Part shown: piece by piece, positions 47,019-58,644 of the stretch
Numbering within the stretch: the first letter of the stretch is position 1
Layout of the letters: each line of letters begins with the position of its first letter
From: Amorphophallus konjac
Lineage: Eukaryota; Streptophyta; Magnoliopsida; Alismatales; Araceae
Assembly: GCA_022559845.1 (NCBI GenBank)
Contig: CM040121.1
Location: 342,338,243-342,402,242 of the forward strand
DNA: 64,000 nt
Reading direction: 5' to 3'
Notes under the pieces: generated by a model
The model's input: the letters and a program-made list of their open reading frames with translations, nothing else
Told to the model about the DNA's origin: nothing
The model's database searches: none
Made by a program: the position numbers and the translations under genes

Positions 47019-47022
47019 GCCA
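47005..47022 (-). promoter_or_regulatory. Tat primer binding site, tRNA not identified
   Basis: Four bases after the 5' LTR the - strand reads TGGCATGCCCGGTGGGAC. It starts TGG as expected for pairing with a CCA-tailed tRNA, but it is not the initiator-Met type used by the other elements here. I could not assign the tRNA. Confidence 0.65.
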
Positions 47023-47026
47023 GACT

Positions 47027-49813
47027 TGTGGAACGCGCTTTTTAGTTTTTTTTATATAGATTTGTTATTTATTGATTTATTGGCGTGCCAGTCACCGGGG
47101 TGACAATTTTATTATGCGCTCGATCTGACTTTTAATCAGTCGATTGTGAAGTCCGAGTCGGGACCCGAAGTCCGTCATACCATAAAGGCTATGACGTTAA
47201 TTACGCCCTTCCTAAGAAGGACAACCCTTGATTAAACGCCAAAAATAGGAGGAAGGTAGCGGCAAAAATAAGACTCAAACGAGAGAGAGGGTTGGTTCAT
47301 CAGTAGGGCGTTAAATGGCCTGAGTGAAGCGAGGATACATCAAATGCGGAGCAAATCCGGCGGCATGTCCCCATTACCTTGGACTATGCCAGATGGGGAT
47401 AGGAAACCACCCATGCAGCGACAGGATAGGATCCGTAAAATATCGGGTATATCTAACTCGGAATCCGAATATGGACCGGTGCGACATGACACACCCTGTG
47501 CAGGCGCGATGTCTTATTGATATCCCCCTTCGGAAGACCATCGGAGAACATGCAAGGGAAGAACTCCGTGGGCCAGCGGGGTTAGGAGAGAATACCATGA
47601 TCACTCGAGGTGATGTGAATGAATTTTGGCAGCATATCCCCTTTATCCTGGATTATGCCAAGAGGAGATAAGCCATCATCCATGGGATGCCGGGATGAAA
47701 GCCGGAAAAGAAGGGGGCACCAGGCCCGGGGCCATCGCCCACATCCATAGCATCAATTGATGTTCCTTCGGAACCCGTCGGAGCACATGTAGTGACATAG
47801 CCCTTTAGGTCCATAAGGTCATAAAGAAATCCGGATCGGAACAGAACAATGTAGGGGAGGTCCTCCCCATTGATTTATTTCCTGAGGGATGCCAAATGCT
47901 CTCTGTATATTCCTCAGGTGGGTACAACATGGGGATCAAGGTTCAGACCAAGAAGAAAGAGGTTCTCGGCGTGAGGGTTCAGAAATATGGCATGGCTTCT
48001 CGGCGCGGGCTGAAGGGAGTTCCCGGCGCGCCACGAAGGGGGCTCTCGGCATGTGCTGAAGGGGGGAAGATGAGGATCTCGGTGCGAGAGTTCCCGGCGC
48101 GCTGAGGGTCACGCCAGGAACTATTCATGGCGCCGGGAGAGTTTGGCGCCGAGAAGGTGCTGGGCTTGAGCACCGTGAGGACTTATGGGGTTTTACGGTG
48201 CTCTGTTCTAGGGATTTTTCTCAGGATTCAGACAGTGGCTGGGGAATGGATTCAGGAGGCAAGTGAGGAAAGAGCCAGGGGCCTACCAGGTTGACAGCAG
48301 GGGGTCACAGATGAAAGGGGTTCGAGGGATCAGAGTCACCGGGCCTTCGAGCTCTCAGGACCAGGCTTCACGCCATCAGTATTGCCGACCATCCAGGAGA
48401 TCGAGAGACGACAACCTCTGATCCCTGCAATGGCCCTAGTGGCTTAAGAAATTTGAGAAGAAAATCACAGACTCCGCGACGTTTAAATCATCGATGACAT
48501 TGAGGGAGAGAGGGGGGAAACAAGGCCCAAAAATCCACAGTGAGGATTGGGGCTTTGTTGGCTCCGTCCCATCTTAAACAGGCATGCGTATAAACACAAG
48601 GGATTATCAGAGTCCTAAGCATTCGAGCAATCAATGTATGCAAGGGACGATAGATACCCTGAGAGAGAGATAGAGAGGACAAAGCCCAGGGATCCATGGA
48701 GGTGAGGATCGGGGCTCTGTACCAACTCCCCCGGGGCTGCGAGAGAGGCAAGCAGCAGGGAGTACCTATCAGCCGCCAGGACTACCGACAGACACCTAAA
48801 ATCATGGACTCATCGATCAAAATCCGCAACCGAAATGATAGCTACCACGATCATCAGAGAGGGGTGAGAGAAAGAAACTCGAGCTTCTACTCATTCCACC
48901 ATCTTTATTATTCATACTTCATTGGCTACAGCGAGATAACTCGGACGATAGTCGAAAGGGGACTTTGAACATCCTTCGAGTAGAAGAAATCCCACATACA
49001 AGGGTAGAAAGAATACATGAGAGAAGAAAAGAAAACCCGTTCGGAATAGCAGGAGGATGGGGGAGGGCGGAGCATTGACTCCTCTCCCTCCCCGAGCACC
49101 CCACCTTCTCCTTCTCTCGAGCTTCGCAACAGCTTCTTCACTCGCTCCCTTTTCTTTCTCTTTTTTTTTCTATCTGTTTTCTGGATGAGGTTTCTTCTTT
49201 TTTTGTCTCCCCTCTCTGTGTGTGTCTCTCTGTTCGTGATGAACAAGGGGGGGGGGGGGTTTATAGGCACAGCAGCCCCCTCCTCTTCGCATGGCCCTTC
49301 CCGGCACGCAGAAAACGACTTCCCGGCGTGCTCTTGTCAACCGGGGAGGCTTCCCGGCGCCGAGGGATATGGCTTCACGGCGCCCCTATGGGCTTCGGAC
49401 CTTGTTAGGATTTATTGGTTCCACATTAGTGAGCCCATTTGGGCTTTAATATCTTGAACTCTCTCGTTATCAAGTCTGGACTATCAAAGACATATAACCT
49501 GTCTTTTCATTTGTGAGTTCTTCTAGCCTGTCGGGACAGGTGAAGGTCTATTAGTAGGTGAGTTGACACAGTCTTATCAGAACATTACTGGGGTTCTCAT
49601 CAGTTAGTAGACTGTAATTCTTCATCAGTATTACCGTCTGAGTGATGACAACACCGAACATCATCTTGGCCGGGGAGGGCTTCAGCCGGGTGGTAGCTTT
49701 AGTGGCGACTATTTTGTAATTCTGGCTTTGCAGGAATCTCTGAGAGCTTCATGTATGATTCAATCTTTTCTTCGGTCTCATCTTTGTTCTCAGTTATATT
49801 TCAGGTGTCAACA
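47027..49813 (-). repeat. Tat 5' LTR (2.79 kb)
   Basis: It matches 3931-6757. The - strand TATA box (CTATAAA, 49260-49266) would start gag-pol RNA near 49230, leaving a very long R-U5 of about 2.2 kb. A TTTGGCGC site is at 48142-48149. The poly-G run before the TATA box (49246-49259) is longer than in the other LTR. Confidence 0.94.
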
Positions 49814-50483
49814 AGCCTCTATTATCTTTACCCACATGACCATTAAGATCCCCTCCAATAAAGATTCTCTCTTCACTAGGGATATTTTGGATCAAACTAT
49901 CAATAGCCCCCCAAAATTGCTTTTTAATGCTCTCTTCTAATCCTACTTGAGGTGCATATGCACTAATTATATTCAAAGTATCCTCACCTAAGATAAGTTT
50001 AATTAACATTAGTCTATCTCCCAATCTATTTACTTCCACAACTCTGTCTTTTAAGTTTTTATCTGTTATTATAGCGACACCATTTATAGAATTATTATTA
50101 CCCGTATACCAAATTTTATATCCATCAATGTCTTTAGCTTTATGTCCTTTCCACCTAGTTTCTTGTAAGCAAGCTATGTTAATCCTCTTGTCCTTCATTA
50201 ACTTAACTAATTCTAAACTCTTACCCGTTAAAGTTCCTATATTCCAAGTAGTTAGACGGATCCTATGTTTTTGGACTTGCTTCTTTACCCGTGTGCGTCC
50301 AACCCCACACGAGAACCCTTGCCAATTTGACACCGCAATCGGGTGCCATTGCGGCGCGTCGCTTACGGGGAACGCCCTAGCTAGCCCTTGCTCACTTGTC
50401 ATTCCATCCGGGTTCCGATGTAACGCGTCGCTTACGGGGAACGCCCTAGCATTAGCACATATTGTATTTGGATCAGAATTCAT
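49814..50483 (-). pseudogene. LINE ORF, 5' part: N-terminus and endonuclease
   Basis: The start codon is at 50483. After an N-terminal extension containing the same nine-residue word (ARAFPVSDA) twice, the endonuclease follows with TWNIGTL, CLQETRWKG, NGVAII, ISAYAPQVG and GDLNGHVG. These are the metal and DNA-cleavage motifs of AP-like LINE endonucleases. The Tat element interrupts it directly after KDNRG; the frame continues at 3930. Confidence 0.92.
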
Positions 50484-50576
50484 GTTGGAGATGTGACAAA
50501 ATTTTACTGCTGGATGTCGACCTAACGCAAACCCTCCTCTTTTCTCATCCGGGCTTGGGACCGGCCATGGCAGAGT
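50484..50576 (-). other. LINE 5'UTR
   Basis: Ninety-three bases lie between the right TSD and the ORF start, including GGCCGGTCCCAAGCCCGG. The presence of the 5' end indicates that reverse transcription reached the RNA start. Confidence 0.75.
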
Positions 50577-50597
50577 TACTTAACAAAATAAAGTCAT
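50577..50597. repeat. Right target-site duplication of the LINE
   Basis: Identical to 1469-1489. Confidence 0.93.
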
Positions 50598-51621
50598 GTA
50601 TTCAATAATACAGATTTCAGAAGATTTTACAAGACATAGCATGAAACAGATGGTTAAAGTTTCATGTTTAATAAACTTAAACCACCTGAGTTATTTCAGA
50701 CATTCATAAAATCGTATAATAGAAGATTCCTAGTTCAAGTGTTTCTCAGATTTATGATCGAGATAGCCCCATTAAAATCTTCATGAAAGACTGATAGAAT
50801 TCTGATACCAAATGATAGAAGAGATTTGAAGCCCAGTGTTTTCAAAATATGATCAAGGTTTGTCAACAAATGCAATGAATTCTGACAAGTGTATGCATTT
50901 GACAACCTGCATGCAATGCATTGACTCCCCCTGACAATATGCATTCAGTCAAATTTTTTTTGGCATTTTCAATGTAATGAAATGTAATGCAATTAACTAC
51001 ATGTATGCAAAGACATGCAAAGACTCAACATTGAATGCTATGCAAAGACATGCAATTAACTACCCCTGAAAACATGCAATGTGTGCCATGAAAAATTGAA
51101 CATATGGTTTTGTGATTCATGCACATTCAGACTGCCCTATCAAGCAATATGACCCATGATACTAGGTGGAGAACCTGGTCTAAAAGGCCATCTCACACAC
51201 AGTAAGAACCTCCAGACAGATTTCCCTGCCTTTTAGTAGCTTACCATTTAATATACCATAGTGGTCAATCATGATAATTTAACATGCAGTCCTATAAGCA
51301 ATCCAGATTTTCAGTGAGCTATACAACGAATAGATTTCAAACCACATTCATATGCAGTTCAGATTTTCAGAAATTACAAGTTTATTCTCATTTCAATATC
51401 TAAACATCCAATTCATATGAGCATTGAGAGACATGAATACTCATAGTGTTCAAAAGATGACAAATATGCAAGAACACATCAGACCAGATATGCAATGAAT
51501 TTCAAAACAGGAAATGCAGAGAGTTTACCTGAAAAGTTTAGAAAAGGGTTTTCTTTTGAGTGCCTTGGATTAATCCCCTCTTTATTAATCAGCTTCCAAG
51601 GCACACCTGTAAGTTAGCAAA
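50598..51621 (-). other. Copia-1 non-coding 3' internal region, proximal part
   Basis: No gene is supported. It is the inverted counterpart of 60681-61745 in Copia-2. Together with 303-1468 it forms the untranslated stretch between the gag stop and the purine tract, where pol would normally be. Confidence 0.75.
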
Positions 51622-54146
51622 CTATTTTGCACAAATAGGCACCCAAGAAGTCTTGGGTCCTGATATGACAGTATCACTCCTAGCAGGTTTTCTCAGCACA
51701 TTTTTAACTTGATGATCATCAAATTTCATCAGAGGATAACCATCCATCAAATGTCCAGATTTGCCATAATGATGGCAAGAAGCAGCAGATTTCTGATTTG
51801 ATTTATGCACATTCTTATTAGTATGAATTCTATGTGCATATGCATGAAATTTTTTGTTAACAGAATAAAAATTCTGTTTACCAAAACTAGTTTGGTTTTG
51901 ATATCCTGCCAGCCAACAGGTTGCAGCCCTGTGACCTGGCTTTCCACAGTTATAGCATGAAAAACTCACATATTTTCTGGCAGAGAATTTGATAACATGG
52001 GGGTTAACAGAGTTCTTCTGAGCATGCCAACAATCTCTAGCTCTATGGCCTACCTTACCACACTCAAGACATGCAAGAGTTATCCTTTCAAAAACATTTT
52101 TGTTGTCATGGGAATTAACAAACTCAGAATGAAATTTCTTCCCCTTAACATGCCAGCAATGAGCTGCAATGTGGCCAATCTTGCCACAATTGAAACATGC
52201 AGAATAGTTTCTATTTACAACAAATTTATTCCTATCAGCATCATTTTTGTCTGCAGGGAGATTGACAGTTTTAGAATTAAACTTTCTACCATGAGCATGC
52301 CAACATTCAGATGCCTTATGCCCAAATTTGTCACAGTGAAAGCATTCAGTCTTCTTTTTCTGAGGTGAAGGATTTTTATCTTGAAATTTTCTAGCATTCC
52401 TATCATCCTTCTCCATCAATTTACACTCATGCATCAGATGTCCAAATCTATGACAGTAATGACAGATCATTTTTTTTAGATGCATGTGAGTGTGTGTGAG
52501 GACTGTGATCGACATGCACTGATGAACCTTTTCTATTTTCCAGTCCTTCTCTGATTTTTATCATATTTTTCTGTTTTCTTTGCCATGTACTGAGGTGGAG
52601 ATGAGGTAGAAGGCTTGTCCTGTTCAGAAGATTTAACAAAAGCAGTTCTCAGGTTGGTTCCATCAACCTTCCTCATGACTGGATTGTAACCCAGTCCCTC
52701 TTTATCACAATTAACCTTTGTTCCCAGCATTTTCTGAGCAGTGGGCTGTTTATCTTTTGATGTTGTGGCTACTTTTGAAGCATTTACAAATGATGCCATA
52801 ACTTTGTTCTGAAAGGCCTTTTTATTTAGATTATTGTAGCCCAACCCTTCCTTTTTGACATTGACTTTTACACCTAGTAGCTTGTCTAGATTTTCTTGCC
52901 CACTCACAAACTTAGACAAAGAGTTCTTCAAGTCTTGGATTTCGTTTTCAAGAGAGGCAATGTGTAACTCATAACTTGCAGTCTCTTGTTCACTGCAATT
53001 GACAGCTTCATTCAAAACCTTGTTGGCTATTTTATATTCTTCGATCTCCTTTCTTAGATCTTCTACTTTTTCAGTTTCATTTGTAGAGATCATTTTCCCT
53101 TTCTCCAATGTAAGAAGTCTTTCAGACATGGCACTGTTTAACAATTTTAATTTTTCAACTTCTTCTTTAAGCTTATCATTTTGAACCAATTCATTTATGA
53201 GAAGTTGATCTTCTGAATTGACTTCTTGCTTTCTTCTTTTTTCAAATTCCTTCATTTCTCTTTGCTATTTTTCATCCTTTTTCTGTAGCTCCATGTTTAC
53301 AGATTTTATGGCTTCAAATTTCTCGTTCAGCAATGTGTTCTCCCTTTTAAGTTCCTCTAAACTTTCTTCATTTTCTTTGGAACACTTTCTGAGAGAGTCA
53401 TTCTCATTTTTCAGCTTGTTTAAATCAGATTTAACACATTCAAAATCTTTCAGCAAATCCTTAGTCTGAACAGAATCATAACAAGTTAGGCTAAGCTTCT
53501 TCTCAAGTTCAGAGATTTGTTTTACATTATCTTGATTCTCAATCTTCAGCAACGAAATTTATTTTTTCAACATTTGAATATCAGACATACAAGCATCATG
53601 AACAGTTTTCAGTTCAGCACAATTTTTACAATTAGAATTGAAACTGTCTGACCTACTATTCTTCTTCAATTTTTTGTATTATTTTCTTAACTGTTTATGA
53701 GACTCTAATAATTCAGCATGTGAATTCTCCCAATCATCTAAGGTATAGTTCTCAAAAGGGTTTACCTCCTCATCATTATCGTCTTCATTCTGATTGCTGC
53801 CTTGATCGCTGCCACTTTGATTACTTCTGTTGGCCATCATGCAATTGTCCTCATCTATCCTGTGAGCTAGCTTCAGCATTTCCAAAATGTCCTTAGCAGA
53901 ATTGCAATCATGAAAGTAGGAATGTAAAGCCTTAACAGTAGCTGCCTTCATTAGATTCATAGCTATCTGATTCTCTTCATACATTGATCTGTGACTGTCA
54001 GTCCATTTGGATTTTTTCTTTGGTAATTTATGAGGACCGTGTGAAATTAACTTCCACAGATCAGGATTAACTGATATAGTATAATTTTTCAGACTGACAA
54101 ACCATACATTAAAATTGGAGCCGTTGAAAATCGGTGGATCACCCAT
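51622..54146 (-). pseudogene. gag: Copia-1 gag-like gene with many zinc knuckles
   Basis: The start MGDPPIFNGSNFNVW (54146) and the following helix-rich part match the UBN2-type Gag of plant copia elements. Stops occur at 53679, about 53550, 53265 and 52533, and one frameshift lies near 52520. The middle (53550-52800) is a long Lys/Glu/Leu-rich coiled coil. The C-terminal part (52480-51760) has five complete CX2CX4HX4C knuckles (CHYCHRFGHLMHEC, CFHCDKFGHKASEC, CFNCGKIGHIAAHC, CLECGKVGHRARDC, CYNCGKPGHRAATC) and a decayed sixth. The frame ends in SWVPICAK just where protease would begin. It would bind and package RNA. Confidence 0.87.
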
Positions 54147-54255
54147 GGAAACAATCAGATTTAATGCAACAGGAATATTGATGCACCAAAGGCAAATTAG
54201 CACCAAAGACTGCAAGATCGGATCTGTAGGTCGCTGGACCTTCTATGCAGACACC

Positions 54256-54267
54256 GCTCTGATACCA
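54256..54267 (-). promoter_or_regulatory. Copia-1 primer binding site (initiator tRNA-Met)
   Basis: The - strand reads TGGTATCAGAGC two bases after the LTR end ...CCTATCA. Confidence 0.93.
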
Positions 54268-54892
54268 ATTGATAGGATAGGTGCGCTGGATTTAGAGGGG
54301 GGGTGAATGAATCCCACCCTTAAAAAACTTTTCGCTCAAACAATATTGCGGAATTAAAACACAGATGGCTTAAGCAATAGAGCAAATATGTAGCGCGCCT
54401 AAAACATTCATCTAGCGGAAGTAACCACGAAGTCAAACAACCACTGCACAGTAGATTTTTTAGGTGGTTCGGTCACCAAGACCTACGTCCACCCCTCACT
54501 CCAAACCGGAGTGAGGCTTCCACTAGCTAGCGCTAGAACCGCAGACTCAGTCTGCAAACACTTGCTGCCAAACAACTTGACCAGGGGAACAACCTCCCCT
54601 CTTCCTCCAGACCGGAGGGACACACCAAGTGACTCCCAGCCACTTGGAACCAGAGACTAGGTCTCTCTTCCTCCAGACCAAGAGGGAACCCACAAGTGAC
54701 TCCCAGCCACTTGCAAACCGAAGACACAAGGTGTCCCTTCTCTTGAGTCCACAAAAGGAACCCGACCTCTATCCAGAGAATCAGAAGAACAAAGGTAATC
54801 AGAGAAAAAAAAGGAAAAATAAGAAATGAAAATGACACAACAAACAGAAAGCTGGAAATGAAATCATAATTTGGCTCTCGCAGGAGCTGACT

Positions 54893-57800
54893 TGTAACGA
54901 CCCGAGAATCCAATTACCGGGAAGGCCCGATAACCCGAGACTCGCACCGCCGCCCACGAGCCGGGAGGGCTCGGAAGGGCTAAAAGGAGTGTGGAGGCAC
55001 AAAGAAATAGGAAATAAAGCAGGACAACCAACAACAACGAGCTGAAGGAAAGAACAACCACAGCTACAACAGAGTCCAGCCCCACAGAAAGTACAGTCTA
55101 AAGCAGTAAAACGTACCACATGCCAAGTGAACACTCGGCCCGGCAAGCTGGCAACTGAGAACCTCCGCTCTGCACCCTCGAACCGCGAGGAAGAACCGCC
55201 ACACCTGAAAAGCAGGGAATGAGTCTCCAAAACAGAGACTCAGCAGGGATCCCACGGAACCCCAACCGGAAACAACGGCGGTAGTGGAAAGGAGAGCTAC
55301 AACTACAGCAGGAACAGCAAACCGGTGGCCAGTCAAAAACTCGGCACTACAGCTACTCCTACTGTACCGGAAGGTACACCTCGGTCACGCAGACGAAGCT
55401 ACCAAACCACGCTAGTACCGCCTACCGAAGTAACAACACACGGCAACCATGCCACAGAGGCCTGTCCCCCGGACACAGCTGACCTGGACACGCTGTCCAA
55501 GGTGCAACCCCGACCATCTGATCGCGGGTACCGCACAACAAGACCCATCCTCGGTAAAGCCACTAGCGCTAGACTCACGACGCGAAGACCAACACACGCG
55601 CCATGGCAAAACAGCCGAAGGACTCAACGGTCGACACGACCAAAAACCCAAAGGTCAAAGCCACAAAAACGGGTAGTCTGTCACTCCCAACTCGACAGGA
55701 GTACCGCCCACTAGAAGCACAGCCGGTAGCGTCCCCTGACGTCTTACACTGCACCGCAGGTGAACTGCCTGACGTGGTAGGTCCTACCTGAGGCGCGAAC
55801 ACCGTACAAGTAACCACAAACAAGTGACTAGCTGGGGTCACGCCCGTCGACGTGCGTCCACAGTCCCCAACCACGTGTGCACACACAGACCACGCGTCCT
55901 AGGTCTGGCCCTCTGACTGATTTTCCCCCGCAGCTGGACTCTGGCTAAGACGAGGGGCCCGACGGAAACCAGTCTAACCGTCCTCAGGGTAAGCCCGTAC
56001 ACCACTCCCTGGTGCGACCAGCACACGCGTACTGGTAGGCTACGACTAGTGGAGGGTCACTGAAGGAGTAGACTCTCAACGGAAAACAACGTCTGCGTCC
56101 GACGACGTACGGGGGACACCCCACGTACCGGCCCCGTCACACGGTGACCACAGTCGGAGAAGACACAGGACTCACAGTCCCCGGTCACGCACGCACCGTG
56201 CGCGAGAGTCGAGAAAACTCAAGTGGCGCTAAGCCACTGGACTCTGGACAGTCCACCAGACGCACTACACCCAACGGTCCTTGAGTCACAAGACTCGGGG
56301 TCAAGACCGTTGCACGCAACAGCACAAAGCCGTCAATCTAGTCCAATCTCTAGGTCTAAAACCACGGTAGCATAAGTACCGAGACAACTCACGAGTCGCC
56401 AAAAGCACTCCCTCGAGAAGGGAATGCAAGGGACAAAGGCCACTCACATGGGCCACACGGAAAACACAGAAGCACGATTCCCAAGGTAGCACACAAGCCG
56501 CCACGACGATTTCCCATCTTGAAGCAAGCGGGAAACCTCCAGCCCTAGGCCGGACAACTGGACTCACAGTCCAAGGCCAAACACATGGCCCACACGGGAA
56601 TCACCTTCCAGAGAAACCCACGGCATGCGGGGGAGACCCCACCGCACACACACCGACACACGGTGACTCGAACGAGCGTAACACGAAAGCCCGGGACACA
56701 TGGGGTCACCCGGACCCACCACACCGACGGGCACGAGAATCGAGGAAACACGGTCCCTCCCGACACCCCAGAAACGCGGACACAGGACCCACGGGGTACC
56801 CGGGACACTCACAAGGCCAAAGGTCGACCACTGGGTCACAACCGGGTCGACGGGGACCAACACAACACAATCGGAACACCAGAAGGTCTCACAGACCCTT
56901 AAACCGATGGGCACGTTAATCGAGGTAACCCAACCCTCTGGACACCCAAAGACACGGTCACGGAAGTCCACGGGGTGTCCGAGACACACACGGCCCAAGG
57001 GGAGCACAAGACAACAGGTAAGATCGCGCTAGGATCACCTAGCGCGACAAGCCGGAACGTGCTAGGGAACCCTAGCGCGACAAGGAATATCGCGCTAGGT
57101 ATCCCTAGCGCGACAACGCAGATCGCGCTAGGAATCTATAGCGCGACAAGCCAGGTCGCGCTATGTTTCCATAGCGCGACAGTCCAGAACGCGCCATAGC
57201 CCTATAGCGCGACAGGAACCGCCAAACTGTTCATCTTCTTCGATGAACGCGCTCGGTCGGGGCAGCGCGACCTTCAGGAACGCGCTACTGGAGTATAGCG
57301 CGTTCTCAGTCCGTGCCCGGAAACGGTAGAAACCGCGGGAAAAGCCATGCCACGCCCCGTTCACCCCCAGGTGAAGGGGAAACAAAAGGGGAAACCTTAC
57401 CCAAGCCCCTAGGCATGCATCTAAACCCCGGGATCGCCCAAAAACACCATAAAACGGGAGATCCGGCTCACACCCCAAAAACATGCATTTTGCCCAAAAC
57501 GTCCCGTTTAGCCCGCTCGGCTCACCACGGCCTACGAAACTCGCGGGAAAGGAAGTACACGGGCTGAGGGTCCATCACCCTACCTCCACCGAAGATTACG
57601 CGCACCGTGGACGCCGATCCACGAAGAAAACGCCGTTGAAGCCTCGCCGTTCCACGAACTCACGGCCGAGCTTCCACGCGCCTCCACCGCCTCGATCCTC
57701 ATCCATCCTCGCCCGTGCCTCACCCGCGCCGTCCCCGCCTCGCCCATGCTCCGCCCCGTCGGCCGCCGGAGAGAGAGGGAGAGAGGAGAGAGCGTGAGAG

Positions 57801-58196
57801 AAGAGAGGGAGAGAAATGAGAAATGAGAGGGGGAGAGAGAGAAAAAGCTATTTATAGGAAAATCCGAAAAATCAGAAAAATCCAGAAAAATAGAAAATCA
57901 CACCCTCGCGATCCTCGGAACGCACCGATCGCAACGGTACCACTCGCGCCCTGGTGAACGGCCCGGTTCACCCGCAACGAGGTTCCGAAGGGAAAGCCGA
58001 AACCCACGCTGGGAATCGGAAAACACACGCGGAAAAAGCCGCGGAACGCCTCCGGGCCTCCGAAACGACTCCGGATCGCGCCGATCCGAACACGAAAGAC
58101 GTCCGAAATGAAATTTCGGACACAACGGAGTCAGATGCTCCGAGAAACCAGATCCGAGACCCACGAACGAGGATCCGAAAAACCTGGGGCATTACA
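54893..58196 (-). mobile_element. Solo LTR (3.3 kb) of a Ty3/gypsy element
   Basis: TGTAACGACCC...GGGGCATTACA is flanked by TGACT on both sides (54888-54892, 58197-58201) with no internal region. This is the product of LTR-LTR recombination. The - strand TATA box TATAAATAG (57848-57856) sets the orientation. Its ends resemble the Tekay LTR ends, but the body is unrelated and very C-rich. No gene is supported inside it. Confidence 0.9.
57020..57215. repeat. Hairpin array in the solo LTR
   Basis: Six units of about 32-36 bp each contain a near-perfect stem such as TCGCGCTAGG...CCTAGCGCGA, joined by ACAAGCC-like linkers. Both arms change together in some units (TCGCGCTATG/CATAGCGCGA). Related words (AACGCGCTAC, TATAGCGCGTT) extend to about 57305. 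Confidence 0.9.
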
Positions 58197-58644
58197 TGAC
58201 TGGCCTGGATATGATCCATGGTCTAGCAGGATCTAATCTTCTGATGAAGCTTCTTATCTCTCGATCTCTCCTCTTCTTACTCTTCTTTTTCTTCTCTGCT
58301 TCTTTCTCTCACTATCTACTCTTCTTCTCTCAATCCTCACAAGCTCTCTCTCTTTCGCTTTTTCTTCTGTTGCACTCTTCTTCTATTTCTTCTGCTCACT
58401 GCCTCTCTGTAGCTCTCCCTTTATTCTCTCACTCTCTCGATCAGCCCTCTTCTATATATTCTGCGGATGAAGAAACTTCATATATATATATCAGTAGCAA
58501 CTAGGGCATGTGCCCCCTTTATCCAGAGGACACCTCGGATCACGTGCCAGGTGCCAACCTCGGATCATGTGCCCAATCATCAACCTGAATCATCTGCAGG
58601 CAGAGACAAAAGAAATGTAACTAGTTAGTTCAGGCTTTTAAGCA

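Larger units (their letters stand above)
3931..49813 (-). mobile_element. Giant Tat-lineage Ty3/gypsy retrotransposon with nested insertions
   Basis: Ends are TGTGGAACGC...GTGTCAACA, flanked by AGCCT. LTRs are 3931-6757 and 47027-49813. On the - strand the order is 5' LTR, PBS, long gag leader, gag, protease, acidic linker, RT, RNase H, a second archaeal-like RNase H, integrase, a repeat-rich spacer, an antisense gene, PPT and 3' LTR. Dual RNase H and an antisense gene between integrase and the 3' LTR are known for Tat elements (for example Grande gene 23). After subtracting the Tekay tandem and the TR-GAG element the original size is about 24 kb, in the giant Ogre range. No intron of the Ogre type between protease and RT is evident. 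Confidence 0.93.
1490..50576 (-). mobile_element. RTE-clade LINE, near full length, split by the Tat element
   Basis: This non-LTR retrotransposon is flanked by a 21-bp TSD. Read on the - strand, a short 5'UTR (50576-50484) is followed by one ORF with an apurinic-like endonuclease and a reverse transcriptase, then a short 3'UTR and a (TGA)n tail. Single-ORF endonuclease-RT layout with a short microsatellite tail is typical of RTE elements. The Tat element entered the endonuclease at 3930/49814 and left TSD AGCCT. Only one in-frame stop (3600-3602) is visible in the coding region, so the LINE was fairly young when it was split. Confidence 0.9.

Noticed and set aside
55325..57797. Several overlapping 80-150-codon frames in the solo LTR
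   Set aside because: High GC content gives long chance frames on both strands at once; no domain recognised, and the element is a solo LTR.
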